This document shows positions 31,552 through 50,106 of a stretch of 64,000 bases of DNA, piece after piece. The translations under genes were made by a program, and so were the position numbers. Under the pieces are notes generated by a model, which did not search any database, was not told the DNA's origin, and saw only the letters and a list, made by a program, of their open reading frames with translations. Source of the DNA: Chrysomallon squamiferum (lineage: Eukaryota > Mollusca > Gastropoda > Neomphalida > Peltospiridae); the NCBI GenBank assembly GCA_012295275.1, contig CM022674.1, positions 14,879,843 to 14,943,842 of the forward strand. Reading direction: 5' to 3'. Every line of letters starts with the position of its first letter. The first letter of the stretch is position 1.

Positions 31552-33592
31552 TCAGTATTAATCGAAAATAATTTGAAAGCTATTATTTTTGAGATTACTA
31601 ACCTCATGACGAGGACGACGACCACAACTACGACAACAGCAATTAACACTATGCAACCGACCGCTCCTCCCACTGCTGCATCTACACAACAAGAGAAAAT
31701 AAATAAATGAGTCGTCACAGTCAAAACGAAATATAGTCATTTAATAACAGAGTCAGCCATCAGTCATATATCCTTCTCCTATCAAAATAAATTACAAATA
31801 CATACACATACATACACACATACATACATCCATTTGTGCATATGTGTTCGGATTCATACGTTTATTGAATTTGTCTTTAACATTATTTATTATAGGTTCA
31901 TGTACAAAGATACAGACAGATTAACGTAATTAATATGAGTACAACAGTATGTTTGTTGGACATGAAAATTAAATAAAAAATAAAAATGGAACAGTGACTG
32001 GTTATAAAGGGATAGTGTATGTTCGTGAGAGCGCGTGTGTATGTGTATAGAACAAAATGCTTAAGAACATGTCACTGTCATTGTCTGTGGCAGTCGTTTA
32101 CAATAAGTCTATCAGAAAAGTCGTCAGTCATAAAAAAGTAAGTAATTAATTCAATCAGTCAAGAATACAGAACATCAGTCAGTAAGTTAATTCAGTGAGC
32201 TGATCCCTGAATCAATCGTTCAATCAGTCAATTGATCTATCGATTGTTTACCTTTGTTGTAAGTCAGTTAGTCTAGAATAAACAAAAAAAAAAAATAAAA
32301 CGATATATATATAATATTAAAGAAAAAATAAAAAAAAGAGGGAAGAAAAGAAAGAAAAAAGGAAAATTACTTAAATTACCGACCTGTAAATAACAGTCTT
32401 CAAAGCTATATCAGAACTTAATAAATTTCGACGAAAAAGGAAGAAATAAAATAAAACGAATAAAATAGTTTAAATGAAAAAATTTAGTTAATAATAAATA
32501 AATAAAAAAAAAAAGAAAGAAATTTACATGGGAAAGAGTTTAACGTTGATCTTTCCGTTTCGCCTGTCTTTGTTCAACGTTAGACGTTGAATTGATATTT
32601 TCATCATTTTGTGTGACCTGGTTTCCAGATGTCATTGCTGATCTGTTATTAGAAGTCCGTTAAAAATAACGTCTGAGATCGTTGCTGAATGGGTTGATTT
32701 CGTGGAATTGTGGCTGTGGAATTTTCATCTGAATTCTGCTATTTGGCAAAACACTTGTTGAACTATCAGACTGAAGACTGGTATTTGTCGCAAAACACTG
32801 GATGCTTTTTTTTTTTTTTTTTCTTACAATGTCATTCAAAATAATGTTTCATTATTGAACTTGACAGATGTTTTTAATTTTATGGATAGAAATAAATGAA
32901 AAAGTACAGTTCAATGAAATAAACAATATTTTACAAGAAAGAAATAAAGATATTTTGATAGAGAGAGAGAAAAACTAATGAATATGATTAATTTACATTT
33001 TTTGTTCTTATTACTATTGTAACATCATTTTTTTAAAAATGTACCCCAAAATATTTTTTTTTTCAATTTATTTACCTGAATAGTGAATAATGTATTTTCA
33101 AGACAGTAGTTAACATCGCTTGATGGCGAAATTGTTTTTAAATTAATAAAGAAACCTGTATTATTAAGTTGTCGCGAATGTTTTGTTTCTTTTCCTTCTG
33201 TTTTCCTAAAAATTGATGTTATTATTTAACTGACTTGTGGATAAGACAGATTCTGAAACTGATGCTGGAAAGTCTTTGTTACCCCGATAATAATGGAAGA
33301 GGCTGTCGTTTGCTGTTTCCTTTAACCTTTACAATTACAGAAAATATTTGTTTTGGCATCTACAAAGGCAGCAATATATAATCCTTTATTCCCGATTTTA
33401 GTTTCATTTTTACACATATGTACAACTGAAATATAAAATAAAATAAATAAATATTTTTGTTTTGTGCCGGGACAAGTTTAAATTTAGATTTACAATCCAG
33501 TGTGGATGTTCTTCTATCTATAATCTATCTATCTATCTATATGTCTATCTATCTATCTATCTATCTGGACACAGTATAAATATATATTTATT

Positions 33593-33684
<92 letters not shown>

Positions 33685-33839
33685 GACATCGATAAACACT
33701 GCGAGCTATAGATGGACATTCATATATATATATGCTTAACATATACCCAAGAAAGAGTTTAACACAGAACAATGAAAATAAATATTGTTTATTTTTACAT
33801 ACCTGAAATAGTTCCGTTGGTAGGACAAATATCATGAGC
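30538..33839 (-). pseudogene. Gene E: delta-ectodomain, T2 tail, disrupted
   Basis: A receptor copy with broken extracellular exons. Recognisable pieces are 33804-33839 (short exon, HDICPTNGTIS), 33235-33425 (ectodomain half), the stalk starting at 32822 (IQCFATN), 31603-31681 (membrane, DAAVGGAVGCIVLIAVVVVV) and 30538-31207 (tail). The ectodomain reads CKNETKIGNKGLYIAAF, then meets an in-frame TAA at 33322-33324 after a one-base shift relative to F. The stalk has an in-frame TAA at 32660-32662. The 216-residue tail open frame is intact, with DYYNTD, EIYNMG, AIYNMG, EYANEG, DLYTVV and DVYTLV. Either it is a recent pseudogene, or it produces another product using only the membrane and tail exons. 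No signal exon was found. Confidence 0.6.
33597..33681 (+). repeat. (GA)n in gene E
   Basis: GA tract (CT on the coding strand) between the ectodomain and short exons of E. Confidence 0.9.
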
Positions 33840-34468
33840 TGAAATAGAAACAAGACAACGGACAATTAAATTTAATTTATTTATAATTAATATTATTTTC
33901 TTCAATTTATTTAATTATGTGATTTAGGAAATTTGTTATTAAACACACAATATATTAAATTGGTTTGAATTTAAATTTCATTGTAATTCTCCTATATTTA
34001 CTAAATATAAACGTATTTGTGTCTATGAGCTCACATGTAGAATTATATATACTACATATATGTGTGTAGATTTGTATGTTTGTATGTTTCTGTGTGTAAA
34101 AGTCTTTCTGTTTGCACTGAGATAAGGTACATGACTGTGTGTATAAGAAAACAGAACAACACGAAATATAAAGTCATAGTCATTTTGGGCTTTGTAAAGT
34201 TCAGTATGTAAATGTCTCAAGCTTGTAACAAAGACAAAACGCCATTCGTTTGTTTGAGAACAAACAAAAAGAAATTTAGAATTCATCATTTAATTCTGTC
34301 ATTTAAAACTTTGAATTCATCAACCCTTTAAATGGAACAAACCTTTAATCCTGTTATTTCATCCTTCGAATCACACAAGTGAATTTAATCTTCTGATTTA
34401 ATCCTTTTAATTAAAATATATTTCGATTCTATTATTTATGCTTTAAACTACAAAAGAAATGAATTGTT

Positions 34469-34726
34469 TTATTTTATAATTTGAATCACAACAAACAGAT
34501 TAATCCTGCTCAGAACTAAAAAAGTTCTATACGAAAACCAAACAGAAAATATTTTATAAATACATATAAAATATTTGTAGACGCCATTAAGGCACGAAAA
34601 AAACTGAATTAGGAAGTTACCTGTTTCGTTTCTATCGAGTACACAAATCTGTGGTGTATTAATAACAGTGGCTACAGATTTAAAATAGAAACTGGTTAGG
34701 CAAGTGTGTTTGTAAAGACTCATGTC
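34469..34726 (-). other. Repeated MSLYKH open frame, copy 1
   Basis: Reads MSLYKHTCLTSFYFKS, then VCVLDRNET-like residues. It lies upstream of the short exon of E. Flanking noncoding sequence is conserved with the other copies too, so coding status is uncertain. Confidence 0.45.
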
Positions 34727-35638
34727 GTATTGACACAGAAAACACTGTTAAACCTGACTACCCACAACAGACAGTATGATATATTACATGAATACATAAG
34801 TGAGTGTACAAGTATCTCTTTACATGTAAATTATATAACACTTTAGTTACGGATAAAACAATTTAATGCAGTTAATCTGTGAAAACACGTTCTTTTCTAT
34901 TTTGCTCATCCAAATGTCAAATGTCGCTGAAAAGACTCAACTGAGTGACTTAAACGAAGCTATATCTTGTGTTCATGTACTACAGGTACTCTAATATTTG
35001 TTTAGAACTTAATAGTTCGTATTGTGTGTGTATGTCTGATTTAAGTACTTAATAAGTAAATAGTTGTGCATTTATGCATGTGTACATGTATGTATATATG
35101 TTTGTATGTATGTTCGTTTGTATGTATGTATATATGTTTGTATGCATGTTGGTATGTATGTTTGTTTGTATGTATGGATATATGTATGTATATACGTCTG
35201 CATTTATATTTGTATGCACAGACACACAAGCACACACTTAGATATACATACACACATATCCATGCCTGCATTTGTTTATATGTGTACGGTTTCATTTTTT
35301 AATGGTATTTTTCTTTAAAATTATTTATCACAATTTCATGTACAAAGATACAGATAGACGAACGTAATGCATATGAATACAACAGTTTGTCTGTTGAACA
35401 TGAAAATTAAATAAAAAATAAGTGACTGGTTAGAAATGGATTGTTTATGCTCGTGCGTGCATGTGTGTGTGCGTAAAAAACAAAATACTTTAGAACATGT
35501 AACTTTACTACAATTTTATTTTATTTATTACAAATAAAGAAACACCAGATACCATAATAAATATTAAAATCATCTTATCAAACTGCGTTGTTTGATTTAA
35601 AATAGTGCACATAATGTCAAACTTTTGTTTGCAAACAG
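34727..35638. other. E-F intergenic region
   Basis: Conserved flank of the MSLYKH block, a degenerate SINE-like piece near 34905-34950, and ATGT repeats at about 35085-35215. No gene is visible. Confidence 0.5.
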
Positions 35639-37718
<2,080 letters not shown>

Positions 37719-37803
37719 CTGAAACAGAAATAGGTCAACACAGAGATTTAATTGTTTTATAATTTAATTAAATACGTTCTATAATAAATTTACTATTAAA
37801 TAT

Positions 37804-37843
<40 letters not shown>

Positions 37844-38385
37844 TACATACATACATATATATTATATATATATACTTGTGCGTGCATATATATATATATA
37901 TATTTTTTTGCGTGTTTATGAGTGGATATATGTGTATGTATTTGTGAATGAGAGTGAGTAGACATACATATTTTTAAGAGTGTGTTTATAAGTAAGCGTA
38001 AATGTCCCGTTACTAACACTGAGATAAGCACGTAGTTGTAAGAAAACAGTACAAAATGAAATATAAAATCATCATCATCTTGGTCTAAAGTGTTCAGTAC
38101 TCTCTTGAAACTTGTTGAGAAAGTATCATCTGACACAAAGCATAAGAAGTCTTGCGCTTCATTGTTATATACACATTTGAATTCTCACTTATTCAGTCCT
38201 AAAATGTCATCCATTAGACAGGAACAAACTTTAATCCTGTTATATAATTCTTCGTATTATGCCATTTAATTTAATCCTCTGACTTAATCGTTTTAATTGC
38301 AATATTATTCATCCTTTAAATTCTCCCTTTAAACCAAAGCACAGTTTAATTATTTTATTTTATTATTTGAATAATGACCAACTGT

Positions 38386-38610
38386 TTAACCCTGTAACAC
38401 AATTCCATCACTATTTGAAAACCAAGCAGAACATATTTTATAAATACTCATAAGATATTTGTAGACGCCATTAAGCCACGAAAGACATTGAACGAGGAAG
38501 TTAGCTGTTTCGTTTCTATCGAGTACACAAACCTGTGGTGTATTAATAACAGTGGGTATAGATTTAAAATAGAAACTGGTTAGGCAAGTGTGTTTGTAAA
38601 GACTCATGTC
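38386..38610 (-). other. Repeated MSLYKH open frame, copy 2
   Basis: Lies upstream of the short exon of F. The frame ends GIVLQG just before GTTAAA, and QG is also how most signal exons of the family end. Confidence 0.45.
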
Positions 38611-39104
38611 GTATTGACACAGAAAACTCTGTTAAACCTGACTACCCACAACAGACAGTATGATATATTACATGGGTGCATGACTGAGTGTACAAGTATC
38701 TGTACACATGTACATTTTATAACACTTTAGTAGCGATAAAACAATTTAATGCAGTTAATCGGTGTACAGATTTTCGTTTGATGTGCATGCATTTGTGTAT
38801 GCGTACGGAATAATTTGTTTATGCATCTACGTAAACTGTTCAGTGATCTTTTGAAACTTGTAGAACAAATATAATTCATATCGTTTCAGACAAAGCAGGA
38901 GAAATCTTGCATTTCATTGTTTAATGCTGTGATGTAGTCTTTTGAATTTCCTTGTTATTCAATTCTAAAATGTAATCCTTTAAACTGGAACCAAGTTTAA
39001 TCCTAAACTAATCCTGTATTAAATAAACATATGAGTTGTTGTGTGTATTTCATTACACACTGGTCAGATATACAATTTGTAACGTAGTAAATCTGTGTAT
39101 TGCT

Positions 39105-39200
39105 CTCTATTTCTGTTTGATCATACAAACTTCAGACGCCGCTGACAGGACTCGAACACGTGAAATCTAATCTCACACACCCGTATGATTAATCTGGGTG
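39105..39200 (-). mobile_element. SINE-like fragment (tRNA B-box)
   Basis: On the - strand it carries GTTCGAGTCC, the form of a pol III B box, followed by TGTCAGCGGC and TTTGTATGATCA. Copies occur near 42210-42300 and 53070-53155. No A box is clear. Confidence 0.45.
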
Positions 39201-39222
39201 GTCAAATATTTATTTAAGAATT

Positions 39223-39256
<34 letters not shown>

Positions 39257-39769
39257 GTATTATTATAATTATTATTATTGTTGTTGTTGTTGTTGTTGTT
39301 GTTAGGGTTTTTATTATTAGTAATATTATTTGTACAGTATGTGTATTTCTCATTGAATACATAAAAAGTAAATAAATAAGTACATAATGAATACACATAC
39401 ATAGAAATGTATGCATGTATGTATAGAAACATACACTGAACACTAAATAGATACATAATACATAAACACATATATATATATACGTATATATACTTACATA
39501 CATGCATGTGTATATATACATACATACATAAATACATATATACATATATATATCTATACATACATTTATACATAAATATGTATACACACATACACATACA
39601 CGTATATATGTAAATATATAACTATACGCACACAGAGGTACCGACACGCACACAAAGGCAGACACCCATATTTACTTAGTTACTTGCCTTCGTGAATCAG
39701 ACATACAGATACTTTAAAGATTGTTAAACAAACATTATCAAAACACGCAAGATATGTCTCCCTTTATTC

Positions 39770-39855
39770 ATCCACATTATGTGGGAGATAGGGTCACGCG
39801 TTCGAGTCTTTTCAGCGACATTTAACATTTGTATGATCACAATAGAAACAAATTT
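39770..39855 (+). mobile_element. SINE-like fragment, inverted partner
   Basis: Carries GCGTTCGAGTC, TTTTCAGCGAC and TTTGTATGATCAC, an inverted relative of 39105-39200. Related copies are near 42600-42660 and 53575-53660. Confidence 0.45.
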
Positions 39856-40372
39856 GAATAAACAGAAACAAACAAAACAAAAAAAAAACAGAAAAAAAAA
39901 TTAAAAAAAAGATTGTTCCTGCATTCAAAATTTTATTTCTAAAAGGGGCATAATACAATGCAGATGGTTAAACATATCTGTACATACTGACTTAAGTGAA
40001 AGGCAGAATTAATGAGTTTGCAAAAGTGGGCTGATCGATTTTTATTATTAATAGTAATATTATTATATTTGTAATAGTAGTAGTATTTTAAGCGAATGAT
40101 TATTTGTCTATTTCCAGTACACGCAAAAACACTTTATATTTATAGTTTATTATATCTTAAAGCATGGCAGTCATTCTTTTGTTGTTGTTGTTGTTGTTGT
40201 TGTTTTCTTGTTTTATAAACGTCAGTTTAAACATATCCCAGAACATCAACTTCAGAAACCTTCTTTTTCCGGTTTCTTTGGGATTTTTTGTTCATTCTAA
40301 ATCTCCAGAAAGTTGCTTTTTATTTTTAAGTTTATTTAGTTCTTTATTCAGTGAAAAAATCTTCAGAAATCT

Positions 40373-41029
40373 TCATTTTTTTATATTTTGTTTTGGTTTC
40401 TTGACTTCAGTGTAAATATCTCCAGACATTTCTTCTGTGTCTTTCTTCTGAGAGTTGTTTGGTTTCTGAACGAGAGTGTAGACGTCACCAGAGGGCGCTG
40501 TCTTAGCTGGACGTTTTTTCTTCTTCTTACTTTTATCAACGACGGCGTAGAAATCGCTTGACTCGTTGGCGACTTCATCTTTTGCAGCTACGTCTTTCCT
40601 TCTTTTCTTGTCTTTTTTCACTGCAGCGTACAAACCAGCATCATCGTCCTGTTGGGGACGTGTTTGTTTGCTAGAATAATCACTCGATTCTGCCGTTTTC
40701 TTTATCTCAGCTTTTTCCTTTATCTCGGCTTTTTCGTTTTCTTTTTCCGTGTGCTTCTTCTTCCGATCATTTCCTTGAATTTTCACAGGAGGGTCGCCAT
40801 TTTCTTCGTCAACTAAGGAGTACGTGTTTGATGGAGAAGTAAAATTGTCTTCATCGTGTGTCGCACTGTATAGTTCGTTTTCAATGCAGAGTACTACTGC
40901 GGTAGCTGTAGCTGTCTGTCCGTGAATGTCGTTGTCTGTATGAAGTTCTGTGTCTGGGTTGACGTTGCAGTATTCCGTAACGTTCCTGTCGACGTTGTCT
41001 CTGTGTTTGTTTAAAATAAGGTTTGCCAA
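40373..41029 (-). pseudogene. Gene G: T2 tail-only remnant
   Basis: An open frame of ~218 codons closely matching the tail exons of H and I. It has TEYCNV (TxYxxV, ITSM-like), ELYSAT, TYSLV, GLYAAV, DFYAVV, poly-lysine, DVYTLV and DIYTEV. The bases that hold the splice acceptor and first codons in H and I (about 35 bp) are deleted near 41015-41030. Upstream, the TM-tail intron runs into a (TAG)n tract at 41227-41255 and then into sequence that lies 5' of the signal exon in H. Signal, ectodomain, stalk and membrane exons are therefore missing. It is probably a deletion pseudogene whose tail has not yet decayed. Confidence 0.65.
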
Positions 41030-41522
41030 TGTTTTGTGGCACTTTTAAAAATGTAATAATTTAAGTGAGCTGAACGTTGTTAGCTTAATAATGATTGGTT
41101 GATGTTTAAAAAAAAGAAGAAGATATAATATACCTTTTATTTATTTATTTATTTACTTACTTACTTACTTATTTTTTATCATATATCTACTATTCGTTTG
41201 TTTATGTATTATTTAATTATTTATTAGCAGCAGCAGTAGTAGTAGTAGTAGTAGTAATCACCCTTGGTTTAGTTAGCTGACCAAGAAATGTTCACTGATA
41301 CGTGATTCAACTAATCTCTGTTCACAGTATCTATTTTAAAAAGTAAAACATAGTTGACACATTTGTATTAGATAACTAAGCTGGCTTATTACTAACAACA
41401 TGTAAGTCTTTAAATAGGTAATATAATATCCGAGTAACCTAAAAACTTATCTTGTGATTACTACGGCATCATTATATTAACTTTATTTTCTCAACAAAAA
41501 CGATTAAGCTTGGACTTATCAA

Positions 41523-41708
41523 TTAGGATATCAATATATATATACTCATAAAATATTTGTAAACGCTATTAATGCTCGAAAAACACTGAACGAGGCAGTT
41601 AACTGTTTCGTTTCTATCGAGTACACAAATCTGTGATGTATTAATAACAGTGGGTATAGATTTAAAATAGAAACTGGTTAGGCAAGTGTGTTTGTAAAGA
41701 CTCATGTC
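41523..41708 (-). other. Repeated MSLYKH open frame, copy 3
   Basis: Lies upstream of remnant G and is the shortest copy. Confidence 0.45.
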
Positions 41709-42316
41709 GTATTGACACAGAAAACACTGTTAAACCTGACTACCCACAACAGACGGTGTGATATATTACATGAGTACATGACTGAGTGTACAAGTATCTG
41801 TACACATGTACATTTTATATCACTTTAGTACTGATAAAACAATTTAATGCGGTTAATCGGTGTACAGATGTTCTTTTGATGTGCATGAATTTGTGCATGC
41901 GTACGGAATCATTTGTTTATGCATCTATGTAAACTGTTTAGTCATTTTTTGAAACTTGTAGAAAAAATAGCATTCAAAATGTTTGAGAGAAAGCAGGAGA
42001 AATCTTGCATTTCATTGTTTAATGCTGTAATGTAGTCCTTTCAATTTCCTTGTTATTCAGTTCTAAAATGTAATCCTTTAAAGTGGAACAAAGTTTAATG
42101 CTAAACTAATCCTGTATTAAATAAATATATGAGTTGTTGTGTATGTTTCATTACACACTGGTCAGAGATAAAATTTGTTATGTAGTAAATCTGTGTATTG
42201 CTGTCTATTTCTGTTTGATCATACAAATCTCAAACGCCGCTGACAAGACTCGAACACGTGACATCTGATCTCACACACCCGTATGATTAATCTGGGTGTC
42301 AAATATTCATTTAAGA

Positions 42317-42370
<54 letters not shown>

Positions 42371-42496
42371 TGTACAGTATGTGTATGTCTGATTGAAGAC
42401 TTATAAAAAGTAAGTAAATAAGTAGATAATTAATGCACATATATATATATAAATATGTATGTATGTATGTATAGAAATATTCACTGAACAATAAAT

Positions 42497-42534
<38 letters not shown>

Positions 42535-43264
42535 GAACACACGTACATACATGCAAGTGTATACAGATGTACATACATCCATCCATACATACATACATAC
42601 ATACGTTCGAGTCTTTTCAGCGACATTTAACATTTGTATGATCACAACAGAAACAAACCTGAATAAAAAGAACAAAAGAGGGTTGCTGCATTCAGAATTT
42701 TATTTCTAAAAGAGGCATAATACAATGTAGAATTTTAAACATATCTGTACATACTGACTGAACACATATATTCTTTGGACAGTATAATGCACAAAGATTC
42801 GATGCCAATTTCTACAATATCCAATGTGCATAAGTGAAAGGCAGAATTTTCTAAAGAATAATGAGTTTGCAAAAGTGGGGTGTTCGATTTTTATTATTAT
42901 TATTAATATTATTAGTAATAGTAATAGTAGTAATAGTAGTAATAGTAGTAGTATTTTAAGCGAAAGATTATTTCTCTATTTCCAGTACACGCAAAAGCAC
43001 TTTATATTTATACTTGTCTTAAAGCATGACAGCAATTATTTTTTTTTTATTGTTGTTGTTGCTGTTGTTGCTGTTGTTGTTGTTGTTGTTTTTCTTGTTT
43101 TATAAACTTCAGTTTAAAGATGTCCCAGAACATCAACTTCAGGAATCTATTTTTTTTTCCGGTTTCTTTGTGATATTTTGTTAATTGTAAATATTCTCCA
43201 GAACGTTCCTTTTTATTTTATTTTTAATTTAGTTCTTCATTCAGTGAACAAATCTTCAAAAACT
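41709..43264. other. G-H intergenic region
   Basis: Paralogous to 38611-40372 and 52564-54337. It has the MSLYKH flank, SINE-like fragments, (TTA)n at about 42317-42371, TA/CA repeats and the H 3' flank. Confidence 0.55.
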
Positions 43265-47278
<4,014 letters not shown>

Positions 47279-47529
47279 TTTAATTCCGCCGTCTTTCTGT
47301 TTAAAATAACAAAAAGATATCCTTACACATTTCCAACAGCAACCGCAACGTCAGTGATGTCGTACACTAAACAGCACCGTAGTTTTCCTTATTAGACTAA
47401 GTAATGAAACTAACTAAGACATTATCACAAATTCAAAATAAAACAAAGTTCGCTTCTTTTTTGTGAAGTCGGATTTAAGCTACCGGGTTACGGATGAATA
47501 CAGGTAAATAGTAAAAGAGCAAAGTGTCT

Positions 47530-47545
47530 CGGGTAGAATAACCCG
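47530..47545. promoter_or_regulatory. Inverted repeat in the H 5' flank
   Basis: CGGGT-AGAATA-ACCCG, about 250 bases before the H start codon. It is conserved before I, with a further ACCGGGTTA nearby. A regulatory role is inferred. Confidence 0.45.
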
Positions 47546-47601
47546 GGTATTCACAATGTAAAAATAGAAACAGTGTAGACAGGTTCTTTATTACTTTTCT
47601 T

Positions 47602-47632
<31 letters not shown>

Positions 47633-48229
47633 TTATTATTATTATTATTATTATTGTTATTTTTATTATTGTTATTATTTAATTTTTTATTTTATTTTAT
47701 TTTATTTTATTTTTGTAATGCTATATCATATTTCACACACTGTAAAAACTACTTTCATTTCTGCAGTTGTTGTTCTCGTAAGTTTAACAAGAAAGACTTC
47801 CTGTCCTCGGTTTAATAGAACGTAAACAATAATTATAATAATAACAATAATAATAATAACAGTAATAGTAATAACAACAGTAGTAGTAGTAGTAGTAGTA
47901 GTAATAATAGTAGTAGTAGTAGTACTACTAGTAGTAACAGTAGTAGTAGTAGTAGTAGTCGTCGTCGTCGTAATGACCCTTGGTTGGTTAGCTGACCAAG
48001 AAATACTCATTGATACGTGTTTCAACTAATCATTCTTCACAGAGTCTATTTTAAAAACATAGCTGACACTTTGATATTAGATAATTAAGCTGGCATATTA
48101 ATAACAGCATGCAAGTCTTTAGATAGGTAATATAATATCCGAATAACCAAATAGTTATCTTGTGATTATTACTCCTCTCTGATAGCCGATCATCATTATA
48201 TTTACTCTTTTATTTCTCAACAAAAACGA

Positions 48230-49560
48230 TTAAGCAGGGACTTAGTCTGACACATGTGACTCTTTTGCAAATGGTTGGCTGATGATGATAATATAGACGT
48301 TGAGCACGCTGCCGTCAAGATTTCTGGGAAATGACGGTTTGTGCATCATACTGATCGGGTTGATGCGATGTTTGATGATGAATAAGTGGGTATTTTCTTT
48401 GAGAAATGTTTGAGGCTGTGTGATGAAAGGACTGTTTTTGTTCAAAATGAGGATCATACTGTTTTATTTATTCTGGAGGACATTTTTACAGAAGCTGCAG
48501 AAGTCGATGCCAGTTGTTATTTCGGCACGACTCTTAAATCAACTAAACTTCAAATATAAATTTGCTAAATGGAATTCGAAGCAAAGTGAACATCCATTAA
48601 CTCAAAAAAACAGAATTAAATGGTGCAAGCTTTCCATACTTTCCTTAAAACCATACAAATAAGAGCTCGCCAGTTTTGGATCTGTTTCTCAAGTTTTGCT
48701 CCATTTTATCATGCACAACAGCGTTGTGCTGAATTTCTGTCATGTATTGTCATTGATACAATTAGCTCTAATAGATAAATGACAGTTGACAGCAGATTAT
48801 TGTTTTATATGTATCTTTAAAAGCAGCATGTTTCTGCTTAAGCAGGCAACAGAAACAGGAATTAGAACTGGTTTATCAACTAACTCATCACGTGGTATCA
48901 ACTAAGGCTCCTAATGAAGTTTGTTGATACACCTGACCAACTTCTGTTTCTAGTGCACAGTGCCTACAAGTGCCACTGCACCAAATCTGCCAACCTTATT
49001 GAATATGCCTAAATCCCTTAGCCTCCATTTACACTGTTCGTGACCAGCTATTCGTCCTGGATTGTGATCAACACCGAATCAACTAACCTGCATCTACTCG
49101 ACTCCTAAACGAGGTTGCTTTTTAGGCAGTTTGTCAGCAACTTATTGTTATCAGTAGAGTGTAGGTGTCTATACGTTTATATTTTAACCCTGGGATGTTC
49201 CAGACCGAATGGAAATTGCTGCTGCTTGCTTCAGAATTCCGCTAGTTCAAAGATAAAGTTCGACTGCAGTGAAAAATGGTTTGTTGAGGTTTACCAAATT
49301 TTAATTTCTACCATCAATTACAGAGCATCGCAGCGCGTCTGGGCGTGACATGTGACAGAGAGTAATTTCTCAGTCTCTCGATGGGAAGTGTGACAGATGC
49401 CATCAATACCGATGCCAATTTCCTCAAGTTGGGATCAATTGCTCTCCACTGGAACAAGATGTCTCTTGTTTTTATCAATGTGGAGAGTGACTTTTAGAAA
49501 TGTCTTAGTCTAACACTCTTAAATGTGACATTTTGTTGTTCACTGGTCAAAAATTAGGAT
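48230..49560 (+). repeat. Decayed shared element, copy 1
   Basis: Closely parallels 59170-60310. Both have interrupted open frames (for example around HTDRVDAMFDDE and NEDHTVLFILEDIF) with stops, so it is probably an old coding or mobile sequence. The family is not recognised. Confidence 0.6.
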
Positions 49561-49717
49561 ATCAACATATTTGTTTGTCTGTTTGTATGTGTGGGTGTAT
49601 GTGTGTATATGTGCATATATGTATATGTATGTATGCAGAAACAGATAAAGAATGATTACTTTCAAAGTAACAAAAAAATTAAAAATTAATAATTAAACAC
49701 ATCTTTCATTTTCAATA

Positions 49718-49738
49718 TTTATTTTAACTGTGACGTCA
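49718..49738 (-). promoter_or_regulatory. Poly(A) signal plus TGACGTCA behind J
   Basis: On the coding strand TGACGTCA (49731-49738) precedes AATAAA (49718-49723), as behind B and K. Confidence 0.5.
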
Positions 49739-50106
49739 GAGAAATATTTTGTGTTATACGATAATATTGACATTAGCGTACAGGAATTACGTTCACCTCA
49801 GTAATAATCACAATTAAATCACAATCACTGGACATTACTTATTGGTTTCCCTGTCATAAAATGACAAAGATATTATTCATGGTCAAACGAAACATAAAAC
49901 GGCGTTTGTTTCAGAGATATAATCATAAACTAAAACAGAACCTGTATTTCTCAACAGCATAATCACTGTTTACACCAGAAACTGCAGGAAAATCTTCGTA
50001 TGAAATGTACAATTTAAATAAAGTAGAGGAAATAGCATTAACATGTGAAAACACCTTTACTAGATTTTTAATTTTAATGTGTGTTTCTGACTGGCGTCAA
50101 AGACAT

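Larger units (their letters stand above)
38611..40372. other. F-G intergenic region
   Basis: Holds the MSLYKH flank, two oppositely oriented SINE-like pieces (39105-39200 and 39770-39855), a TTA/GTT tract at 39221-39305, TA/CA repeats at 39460-39610, and the G 3' flank. Confidence 0.55.
47279..50106. other. J-H intergenic region with the H promoter
   Basis: Contains the conserved 5' flank of H (47279-47580), (TTC)n/(TTA)n and (TAG)n tracts, a shared block (47985-48200), decayed shared sequence (48230-49560), and the J 3' flank. Confidence 0.6.

Noticed and set aside
39770-39855. Possible tRNA gene
   Set aside because: There is a B-box-like GTTCGAGTC, but no A box and no cloverleaf with a proper anticodon stem; a SINE-derived fragment is more likely.
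48420-48662. 80-codon open frame as a separate gene
   Set aside because: The paralogous copy near 59360-59590 is broken and the frame is not conserved.
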